A stretch of 64,000 nucleotides of DNA from Deroplatys truncata (Eukaryota > Arthropoda > Insecta > Mantodea > Mantidae), in NCBI GenBank assembly GCA_030765065.1, contig CM060979.1:106008350-106072349 (forward strand). Reading direction: 5' to 3'. Position numbers and translations under genes: made by a program. This document shows, in pieces, positions 54,050-64,000 of this stretch (position 1 is the first letter of the stretch; each line of letters starts with the position of its first letter). The notes beneath the pieces are model-generated. The model saw nothing but the letters and a program-made list of their open reading frames with translations. It had not been told where the DNA came from and did no database searches.

Positions 54050-54540
54050 TCATTTGTCTGTGTCGTTAAACTGAAGCAGCCGACATTTATACGAGAGCTT
54101 TCATCAGCGACATGGAGATGAAGGTTAAAGTTGTCCCACTACTGAACGGCTTTAAGGAAACGTAGTGTAGCATAAAGTACTAGGTTTAAGTGTATCAAAA
54201 GAATAAAAACCAAAACGTCGTTCACTTTGTCTTTATTTCTAGGCTTTTATTATATTTCATTTTTGTGCCCAAATTCAATGAAGCATTACCTTAACGGTAT
54301 TCCGCTAGTGAGAACATGAACTATCTTTTAATGTTACCTTCGTCATTTCGGCCACATTTTGGGGAAATAAAGTGCCCCACCGGTCCAGTGGTTGGAATTA
54401 TGCTCGGCGAATACAGGTCACGTTGGCATAATGTGGAGCTAGATTTGTCAGTACCAATATAAATAGCTGCGTTCCATTATGGACCATTTTTCTTATGCAC
54501 GTCAGTATACCTTTGCAAGTCAGACATTCTAAGCTTCTTT
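54050..54540 (+). repeat. Dispersed repeat RepB, copy 2
   Basis: Shares an ordered series of motifs with 29690-30010, with an extra about 130 bp in the middle. Confidence 0.6.
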
Positions 54541-56804
54541 TCTAATGGGCTCCGTTGATAGTGACCTAGCAAGCTTAATAATCAGCACTAAGCCGTCTAA
54601 TTGTATAAATGAACGCATCAGACAGCAAAATGCGAAAGGACTATGGTAAAGGTGCAATATTTTGCCTAGCATAGTTATCCCTTTTACCCTTTCAACGCTT
54701 TATTTGCGACAGCCAAAACGTTCAATGTTTCGTTATGCAGTCTTCTGTGTCCATAAGATCATTTCCATAAGCGCTCGATATTTAGGGGTGAGAAACCGCT
54801 TTCCACGAGGGTGATTTTTCACTGTCGGGGGACAGGAATATCTTCTCCCACGGAACTAGATAAGCTCGCTGAGTAGGATGGGTAATGAGTTTTGAGGAAG
54901 GTGATGGTTTTGTTAGCCCGGTGAGCAGAAAGACCGATCTCTCATGTTTCTTTGAAACAGATAATTTATACTATTCATGGTCGTTTATTGTTCTCATTTC
55001 TGTTAGCTAGCATTGCTGTCGTGGACTGTAATGTATACATGATCAAAATTTATGTTTGACACGTGATTTGGCATCTAAAATACTTGCTTTTACCATGCAT
55101 CCGTTCCATTTTTATACCAATAGCAGTGTATCCAAAAGACAACGTCCACCATAGTGTGATTATAATATCGCACAGTCTACGGCTAGATGGGATTAGTGTG
55201 GCCTGATTAAATGAAATAAGTATATTAGCGTGTATTATCATTGTTAATCATCATTATTTCCTTATGACTAGTAGTAGACTCTTAAATAAACACAGAGGTG
55301 GTCATATTATTACCATAATCAAATTTTGAAAACTAAGGTACATTTCTGCAGATACTACGTTGCTTTTTAACAAATGTGTATACTGTCCTCAAACATAACG
55401 AAGTAGTGCCAGGCAAAAAACTTAAAATTAGTACGTACAATTAGTACACCACAAAATTTAACTTTTTACTACTTACTACTTTTTACTACACGGAAGGGAT
55501 ATTGTGCAAATATTGCGACGTTCGCTATTTAAAATGTAATGAAACAGTATCCAAATATATGACACATAGGAATAAGTTGCAGAAATTTGATAAATATGTA
55601 CTGACACCATAAACTGTCATTCATTCATGTTTAATTACTGGCTAGCCTGGTTATTTACAATCGTAAATGAAATTGTGTTAATTATTATAATGATAAGTAC
55701 TTTATTCTAAAGGAAATCATATTTAATAAATAATGAAATTTTATTCAAAGGATATAATTTTATAAATGGTTTCTTTAAGAAATTTAAATACTTTTATGTA
55801 TACTTTATATTTTTTCTGCAAATTTTGAAATCTTGATATTCATACGGCCGTAACCACTTTTATTTTCACATAATTACAGGGGGTAGAGCATGGTACCGAA
55901 ATATAAATCACCACATTAAACTAACAAGAGGTCCGACGGGGCAAGCTAATAAAGTTCCTAAATCAACTGAAAACTCCCTAAATATTCATAAATCAACATA
56001 GGTCAGGAAGGAAGGAGCTACCTACATTAAGAATTCACATAGTAAAAGTTTAGAAGAATATAATATAAATTAAAGATGATACACTTTACATTCCTGCTTG
56101 ACGAAGCGCCATACCTAACACACGTCTGCACTGTTCGCTGGTGACGCTAGAAGAGAGCGTCCTACACGCTAACACAAGATAATACCGGTTTTACTCCCTC
56201 TCCTATTACGTCACTACAGGTCTGTATTGCTAACCTAAGGAGTCACCATACAATGTTACCAACCACAATTTCTTACAATATTACCAACCGCATGCCACAA
56301 TATTAGAAGAAAGAATCTGTCATTAATAGAATCAGTGGATTTGTTAACACACGCATTCTGAATGTAATCCTACTTCTCCTTCTTTATTAAGTTAATATTT
56401 GGACTGGAAATGGTAATATCAAGTGATGAATGAGTTGATGAAACTCGTGGAATGAGCTCAGGGATTTAAAGCACTGCGCTATATGATAACCATCCAAAGG
56501 ACTGGAGGAATCTCGAAATGAAAGTTTTGATTAAACCGAGATTCAAATCGGAGTATCAGTACAAATCAAGACACTCCAATATTTAAATTACTTTTAATTC
56601 TCACTTTTATATTATTTTAATTTAACCTTAAAGGTACCCAAACACACTTGTGATTCCTAGAAGTATGACCATCTACCTGAGACTTGGCAATAAATTTCAA
56701 AAGCTTATGGGAAGATTAAAATCCCCATCTCCTCAGTGCTAAATCTGCTAAGTTCATGACACATCATTTCAGAAACTAATTCAAGACATCAGATCTTACA
56801 TTTT
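54541..56804. other. AT-rich intergenic DNA
   Basis: No gene, RNA or repeat that I can support over this stretch. Confidence 0.4.
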
Positions 56805-57750
56805 TTACTTCCTCTACTACGTATAGTAAGTAAGGGAAGTATTGTATTCCACCCAAAAATTCGATACCGAGATTTCACCGGAAATATATGCTTTGAGACC
56901 CCCTAAATCCAAAAAAAGGCATTTTTGGAAACATGTACGTGTGTGTGTCTGTGTGTCTGTCTGTCTGTGTGTGTGTCTTTCTATCTGTGTGTGTGTGTCT
57001 GTGAACAGCATAACTCAGAAACGAACAATTGGATAAACACCAAACTTTGTATTTAGGTTCAATATCTTCCAGAGATGCGACACTAAGGTTTTCAAGAAAA
57101 TCCCCCCACCCCAGATTACCCTTTACATGGAACATTTTTTTGAAAATTTTAATTTTCTCAAAAATGGCTAACGATTTTGATTAAAATATCATATGTTTAA
57201 GATATTTTCATGACAAATAAAATGTATGTCTTGAATTTTCTGGGAATGTCTCCAAAATTATTCTTCATTGTGAAGAGTTTTGCATAACTGGTAAACCATA
57301 AGAGATAGACAGAATTTTACTACACAAAACATGTAGATGTCGTTAAAATACACAATTTATGTCATATATATTTTTGTTGTTGAGTGAACCATTTTCGAGA
57401 TATTGCTTGTTATTGCCTTAAATTTTTCAATACTTATTTTCTCAAATGGGAATTCGTTATTCATTTTTTTGTCTTGGATATACAGAGAGTATTAATCCCT
57501 GGCAAAGAGAATGGTGCTGCACCTAGCAACCAGCTATTAAGAGATATGTGTATGATTAAAGGCTACTGGTTCTATATTGCCCTTGTAAATATATATTCCC
57601 CTTACATCTACAAGAAACTTAGCAATAAGATAGAATCTGCAAATGTTTATTTTTGCAAATTTTCTTTACAAATGAAGTAAATGGAGAATAAGCGTTTGTA
57701 AAAATAGCTTGTGCAAGAGTAGAGAAAGTCATGTGAGTGTAACACATCAG
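56805..57750 (+). repeat. RepA copy, near full length
   Basis: Very similar to 26225-27170 throughout. It starts TTACTTCCTCTACTACGTAT and ends GAGTAGAGAAAGTCATGTGA, with a TGTGTGTCTG tract in the usual position. Confidence 0.75.
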
Positions 57751-59351
57751 ATCTTTTTAAGATGTGCATACGAGTATAAGTCTTCTACGTTTACTGGTCT
57801 ACTTTTATCCAATAAGTTTATTTGTTAAGGAAGAAAGACATATTTTGTTTAAATCAGCAAATATTTTTAAGGAAATAACCAGAGTAGACCTACAACAGAA
57901 TTAAGGGGTGGTTATTATCATATTAAAATTTAATTTAACTGTATTAAACAGTTTCTGAGAAAACCGGCCATTTACACCAGAAATGTTATCCATAGAAAAA
58001 TCTATTCAAAGCAAAACTGAAGAGCTCGCATTTACTTTTAAAGAAAGAAACCATAAGGCTTAAGCATACAGAAGCTACATACTTAATAATAGTACCAATT
58101 TGTAGAGCAAGCCCCTCCCCCTAAAAGATGGGCTAATAAAGCTTTCCTCCCTACTCCAAAGTATACAGGAGTTATATTTCTGTAAAGCCGTGCAGAATTC
58201 ACAGTACAAAATGGCAAACACAGTATAATTTTTAAAAAGAGATTTAAAATATAACTATTATGTTTAGAATAAAAAATGTGTATAAAATTAAAGAGGAAAT
58301 TGCAATTAATAAGACCACACAGCAAATAAAAATGTAATTATTTTGCAATTTTCGCCATTTTGTCTCCCCTTAAAGCAAGTTGAAGATGATTATAAATGTG
58401 TACGTTAACCCACTTAAGTCACAATAAGATCGATTAAAGCTTTACCCCAAGTCTCCAGTACTCTGTTAGTAACCTGTAGATACATCAATGGTTCCGGTTG
58501 CTATACTGGATTGTATCTTATCCGCTTCTTGTACAGGTACATTTTAATACACTCCCATTTCTTTTGCCTAGTTACGTTTAAAAAACTGTAGCCTCGATTC
58601 TGAAGCACTCGGCTATGAATAATGACGTATTTAATAAAATTTTATTTTAATTCCATTTTAATATCTTACCCGTCAATTTGCATTTTTTAGATTTTTTATT
58701 TCTTGGGAACACCAACGCTTTCAAAATGTAAGAAGCTTGTCGTCTTTTTCAGTAAAGCGTCATTGCTAGGGGCCTTTAAAACTCCCATTTGAAACACACA
58801 GGTTCGGATTTTGTGCTTTAAATATGAGATTTTTGCGCTTCTTTTTGTCCTGCTCGTTAAGCTATTAATTCTAATGTGCTTCGAATGACCGTAGTATAGA
58901 ATTGTCGGGAATATTTCGCTACCCATACAATTTCCTACTTCTTACTCGGTCCTCTATCACGAAAAAGGATGAGCCCGGCAATGGTAAGCAGTTACAAAAA
59001 TTCTGGCAAGGAGCTATGTTACCAGCGCCAAAAAGATGAAAAGCTCTTGTACATAAACATGATCTTCAGAAATGTAAAACTTGTTGAACATGCTTGCATT
59101 TATTTACCTTCCACGATGTACACTCTCTTCCATTTATGCCCTCACCGTAGGTTTACGAGGCATTCTATTCCCCTTTTCAGGAGCAGTATGTATAGTAAGG
59201 GTGAGTGTGTATTTGTTTACCACAAAGAAAACCCAGCCAGTTTGGTTGGCCCACGAGATTTGAACCCGGAATCTCCCACAGACGTTACTGCTTGAGACAT
59301 TCCGCTCGGTATTTTTACTTTCTTTCTGTACCACATAATTGTCAACAACAT
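57751..59351. other. AT-rich intergenic DNA; one tRNA-like head
   Basis: No gene. A reversed B box (ATTTGAACCCGG) near 59258 marks a degraded tRNA-derived SINE head. Confidence 0.4.
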
Positions 59352-59353
59352 TA

Positions 59354-59997
59354 CGAGTCGTGTTTTTAAAGTAAGTGCCGTTTAAGTATTTTTCCGCTGC
59401 AGTCTAGATTTTGAGCATTTGCAATCACTTTCACCATTCACTAGGAAGCCAGGCGCAGTTGTGAGCGTTCGTCACTTTGTGTTTTCCTGTTGTTAGAGCG
59501 TTTCGAAATGTTCAAAACAATCGAATGACCCACCGACTGTGAAGTCAGATCAGTGATTCGTTTTTTGAATGCGAGAAATATTATGCCAGCAAATAATGAG
59601 TAACAATGCCCGATCAAACATGGCCAAACAAACTCAAGATCTGATTGCATCATTTGGTTGACAACAATTCGAACACTCTCCCTACAGTCCGGATTTGGCA
59701 CCAAGCGATTTTCATCTGTTTCTTCATCTAAAGAAATTCCTTGTTGGAAACATTTTAACGACGATGATGTTATGAAACAAGAAGTGCAGATTTGGCTTTC
59801 ATCTCAGGCGGCATCATTATTTGTCGAAGGCATACAAAAATTGGTTTCCCGTTACGACAAGAGCCTGAATAACGGCGGTGACTATGTGGAGAGGTGGTTA
59901 GGATGTAAGGTAATGAATGATAATAAAGTATTTGGAAAATAATGTTCTGTTATTTTTTAAAAAAAAATATTGGCGCCTACTTTAAAAACATGCCTCG
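59354..59997 (+). mobile_element. Mariner-family deletion derivative
   Basis: About 28-bp inverted ends (left CGAGTCGTGTTTTTAAAGTA; right TACTTTAAAAACATGCCTCG) flanked by TA on both sides. The interior keeps only the C-terminal part of a mariner transposase: SPYSPDLAPSDFHLF (about 59674-59722), then after a frameshift near 59755 EVQIWLSSQAASLF and RYDKSLNNGGDYVE. The catalytic N-terminal two-thirds are missing. Confidence 0.85.
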
Positions 59998-60335
59998 TAT
60001 ATTAACAGAGAATCCGGAGCTTCTGGTATAAAGTAAAAATCGGGTTATGAATTCATTCACAGATACTTCGTTTCTATATATAACCTGTTGAAATCGAAAT
60101 ATTCATTACATGCTATTGAGAGAATGGAAATCGTAACACATTTTCCGTGAAATGTAAGTTAAGGGGTTTGTACATGTTATTTTGCTTATTAATAACTAAA
60201 GTAGTAGTTATTCTTAGTACATAAAGGAAATATATAACAAATACGTTTAAAATTTTCCAGTTGAAATGAGAGTGTACATATGAAATTAAAAATTTCTAAC
60301 CCCTGACTAGTGTAGTGTTTGCTTTACTCTTCCTA

Positions 60336-60830
60336 ACCGGGATGGCTCAGCGGTTAAGGGTGAGGTTCGCATTCGGGAGGTTCCGGGTTCGATTCTCGTC
60401 GACCGTCCTAGAGCTTTTAGTGGTTTTACCTGGTCGGAAGACGAATACTGGGGCGGTTTATCATCATTTCCCTATCATTCCGTTTCCTTCTCATCTTTCA
60501 GGTGTGCATATAGGTTTCGTGGTGTATGGCGGTGCCGGACAGATGGCGCTGATGCTTGCTCAAAGGGAGGAGTATTTCCATAGACACTATAGTGCTGCTT
60601 GGTTGACGGGTCATCCATCGCCTTCTCTGGACAGCTCTAGTAGTGGGTCAGGCCTTAAAAGCAGGAAATGTTAGAGACTTACGCGTCCCTGCCTTTAGCC
60701 TCCTGTAGTTTATTCACTTCATCCCTTCCTTCTTGGGGTGGCAGGCGCAATAGATCTTAACATAGATCGCAGTGCGTATGTTGCCCCCTCCCGTTGTATA
60801 CTGTCCCTGCTTAAAAGGAAGAATAGTTTT
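60336..60830 (+). repeat. tRNA-derived SINE (family 1)
   Basis: The head has good Pol III boxes (GGGATGGCTCAGCGGTTAAG and GGGTTCGATTCTCGTCG). The body matches the 40328-40823 copy (TTCGTGGTGTATGGCGGTGC). No clear target duplication. Confidence 0.75.
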
Positions 60831-61109
60831 AGAGTATAAGAAAAGTTTGCTTCTAATGTTATTTGAAGCTCTTGAAATGTTCATTTTTTCTTGAAGTTGA
60901 TAGACTTCGTTTCTGTGTCTTGTAGCTCCTTCCTTTCTTTCTCACTCAACATTTTTGTAGTATCATTTTTAATACTACGAGTTTACCTCACAAGGAGGGG
61001 GAGCAAAGCCCTTCAGATATTCATTTGTATTTCTCCCTTTAACAAAAACTACTTTTTCCTATGTTAAGCACAATGATTTTTGATTCAGTATGTAGTCCAG
61101 GAAGCTCGC

Positions 61110-61540
61110 ACTTTTATTTTACTTTTTCTATCACTTTACCTGTGTTAGGCAGGGAACTACTGTATTCCACTCAGATTCGACATCAAGATCTTCATCTCCA
61201 ACATCATCGTCATCAGCTACTTCACGACTCTATCAAAGTCTTGTTCCAACCATATTTTATAGATCTTTCAACCGTTCTGTTACCTTTTGGAGCTTATGAA
61301 TAATATGATTTTTTACGGGGAGGGATTACCAGTCCTTCGTTCAACCCTCAATCTGGAGAACCACGTTTGATATTGGGGTTTTCTTCACCTGGGGTGTACC
61401 CTAGCCTAGACACTGCCTACACTATGGCTTTGGAGCTCCATTTGCCTCCCGACGTAAACCTATGGCTAAGAGACTTGAACCGAAATACACGTTTTGAGAT
61501 CCGTAAATCGAAAAATGTGCGCTTCTAGAGCACAAGCGCA
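61110..61540 (+). repeat. RepA left-end fragments, interrupted
   Basis: ACTTTTTCTATCACTTTACC at about 61121 and GAAATACACGTTTTGAGATC at about 61480 are the first two blocks of RepA, separated by about 300 bp of unrelated sequence. Confidence 0.45.
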
Positions 61541-61974
61541 CATCAGAGCTCCCTTGCTTCATTGCTATTTGCATACAATCTCTAGGCAGGCCGACAGAAC
61601 CACCTCCCACATCTTTGTGAGCATCAACACTAATCCGAGCTTTCCCTCAGGCTCAATGCACTTAGCTCAGTCTGTCGTTTATGAGCTAGGTTGAAAGGTC
61701 AGTACTTCAGGACCATGTTATCAGCGGCATAAAACAACACTTCCCGCATATTCTGTGTATGTTTCTTTCTTCTGGTTGAAAAAATAATATAAACAAAAGG
61801 TGCTTGTTTGGTGCGTTTTGGAACTCGGAACAAACTGAAAGCGAAACTTGGAAAATTGAAATAACCATTTGGCCTAAAACGTAGAGTTCTTTACAAAGGC
61901 CACTAATATGCATCAGTGTTTACTGTGAAGAACTAGTAAGATTATACCCTAATATGGTGAAAACGAAAGAAAAG

Positions 61975-62340
61975 AAGAAAACAAAAAACAATCCTTTGCA
62001 TGGAAAAGCATTTTTATTTAGTAGAAATGGCCCTAACAATTTTGAGTAAAATATCATGTCTGATATATTCAATGACGAATAAATCGTATATCGTGAAGAA
62101 CCTACAAGTTCTGAAATTTTAATTGCATTTTATACATCTTAAAGAACGTTATATATAGCAAAATACTGCTAAAAATGCAAATTCATTGAAATATACAATT
62201 TCGTAGTATTAGCCGTTTTCTAATTATTTTTGACGTCTTTTACGTTTTCTGGGATTAATCCGTTATACCGAATCCATTAAATATTTTTAAAAGTATACGA
62301 ACTTTTTCGTGGGATCATTAGTAAAAATTTTGACTTACCA
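61975..62340 (+). repeat. RepA interior fragment, degraded
   Basis: Carries 'tttgcatggaaaagc', 'aatggccctaacaatttt', 'tgacgaataaatcgtatat' and 'aaatatacaatttc' in family order. Confidence 0.5.
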
Positions 62341-64000
62341 TAAAACCGTTGTGTTTTTCCATCGTGCATGTAACCAAGATCGTAATGTCTAGGTTGAGAG
62401 CATTTATAGGCATACATTTATCGTGCTTAGTATAGAGTGGATTTAGAAATACCTTTTTATACTCATGGTAGAATATAAAAGGGGCACCGTTAAATCTATT
62501 TGGTAGAGATATTCTACAGTATGTTTAAATATCAGAATATTCTTTATTCTAGAATTTTTCGGTTAAAATGGCAAACCACATGCAAGTACATGAGTGAAAA
62601 TCTGCAGAATATCAACGACAAACGTAAAAAATAATTAAAGCCACACAGAAACTAGTTTAGTTGAAATACCCTAACTATACAGAAGTTGGAGCGAAATTTA
62701 AAATGTTCCACATTTCTCTTGTTATGGAAATTTGGCATTAGTGCCATTATTAAAGGGTTGTTTTCATGTTAAGAAATAGGATCACTATTTCTTAACAGTC
62801 TTTGAATGTTGGTGATCATTCTTTCTCAATTAATATGTAATTCTAGTTCAAACCAGCATATGCGGTTAAGCTGCAAAATTGCTATATTTCCCCTTATACC
62901 GAAAAGGTGTTTAAGTGACAATGGAGCGTATTTCGAGGCATATTACATTTGTATGACATAATTTTAAAAACTGTTTGATATCATGCCTTGTTGCGGATTG
63001 GCAGAATATAGGCTTCGAATTTTAATACAGTTTTCCATTAACTACAATATCAAAGCATCGGGCCTGAAGGAAAAATATTAATTAGATTTGTTGGGTGTAT
63101 TTCAACGGATGGAATGTTAAGATATTTTTTCGGGTCCTTTTGATGACAGAATTCTCGGAGAAAAGTATTTTGGAAAGACAACTTGTAGCTATAGATTTTG
63201 TATTCGGCTTATGTTTGTTAAGTATCACCAAGGCCGCAGTTGGTTTCGGGTGGACGAACCAAATTATGTTCTTTCGTCCTTGCCATTCTCATCTCTTTAA
63301 GCACCAGGTCAGGCTGTACCAACTGCTCGGCTGAGTCAGAGTACTCGCGCGTACGCAGTAGGTCCTGCTGCACAGGTAGCGTGATAGTCAAGACGTAACT
63401 GGACGAAGGTCATAGTATGATGTTTGCGCTTCATTCAGCCGTGACGACAGCTCGCCCAATGCCGAGCTGCATTGCGTGCTGCAGGTAGACTCCTGCCAGT
63501 CGTGATACTCCGCTGCTCTCTTACGCGCGCTCAAGCTGGAATAGTCTGCACTAGCTCAATTAAGTGCCTTATATGCAGTTTTTCCCCTTCAAACCTTGCT
63601 TTAGAAGTATGAATTTCTAAGCTAGCTGTGTCTTTCGTAACAAATTCGTCCTGATAAATTGTAAATAATGACAATGGTATTGTTAAACGTGGTGTATCAG
63701 TGTACTCAGCTAATGCTGTTTCGTATATAAGAGGTGAATTCATTATTTTCATAAACTAAAACTTTATGAAATAGGTATTGCTTAATAAATTAAGGAAAAA
63801 CTTCTGCTTGTTCGTCTAAAATTACGACTTTTATAAAAAATGGTTGAAATATTTAGAGTTAGAGCAGATATATTCTGGAACATGCACCCTATTAATGGCT
63901 GTGGAAAGAGTGCTTTGGAAATAATAGACAAAGTGTTACGTCTTGGTACTAACTCTTCTGAACGTATTAAGTTTTGAAACATGCTAAATATTTTTTGCAT
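62341..64000. other. AT-rich end of window
   Basis: No gene recognised. 63300-63545 is locally GC-richer and could be LTR or promoter sequence; no second copy is available to judge. A 73-codon minus-strand frame lies at 63531-63752, and another (63782-64000) runs to the window edge. Confidence 0.35.

Overview
The window is eukaryotic, almost certainly arthropod (probably insect) nuclear DNA. The flanks are AT-rich and packed with repeats: tRNA-derived SINEs, decayed I/Jockey-type LINEs, LTR fragments, a mariner relic, MITEs and microsatellites. I see no host protein-coding gene with a convincing exon structure, no prokaryotic feature and no CRISPR.

The centre of interest is one large Polinton/Maverick (adintovirus-like) element at 3142-22443, 19,302 bp. 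It has about 159-bp terminal inverted repeats (TIRs) that begin AGTA, and an exact 6-bp target duplication (TATTGC at 3136-3141 and 22444-22449). All its genes lie on the + strand between about 9.1 and 22.1 kb. In order they are: protein-primed family B DNA polymerase, FtsK/HerA-type packaging ATPase, a small basic protein with a hydrophobic tail, an acidic/basic coiled-coil protein, an rve integrase with a chromodomain, a penton-like minor capsid protein, a basic pVI-like protein, a double-jelly-roll major capsid protein and an adenain-like cysteine protease. A right-arm accessory block follows: a spliced gene with two PC4-like half-repeats, a probably frameshifted gene, a tandem-repeat spacer, a small Cys-rich protein and three further small proteins. 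Polymerase, integrase and protease supply replication, integration and maturation; ATPase, penton, hexon and pVI-like proteins supply packaging and the capsid. The copy is damaged: the polymerase has two in-frame stops and two frameshifts, the integrase one frameshift, and the protease one frameshift and one stop. The capsid and ATPase frames are open.

The left arm (3.3-9.0 kb) has no recognisable gene. It holds a duplicated ATTGG-rich segment, two stray copies of about 50 bp of a right-arm gene, a three-unit array of about 300 bp, and host repeats that inserted later (6.27-8.4 kb). A TATA box stands before the polymerase. Two right-arm transcription units have a TATA box with a TCATTC initiator about 32 bp downstream.

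Host flanks: 1-3135 holds a SINE, a tRNA-like SINE head and an LTR-like copy. From 22450 to 64000 the notable items are many copies of a non-coding element of about 950 bp (called RepA here) with 11-bp inverted ends, LTR-like copies at 30.4-32.8 kb, SINEs at 27.8, 36.2, 40.3, 49.1 and 60.3 kb (two with 12-bp target duplications), a Harbinger-like element (38141-39714), a 1.5-kb inverted-repeat element with a zinc-knuckle ORF1 remnant and a hammerhead-like motif (41.6-43.1 kb), two LINE relics (43.3-47.2 and 49.5-52.2 kb), a minus-strand LTR (47.6-48.5 kb) and a mariner deletion derivative (59354-59997).
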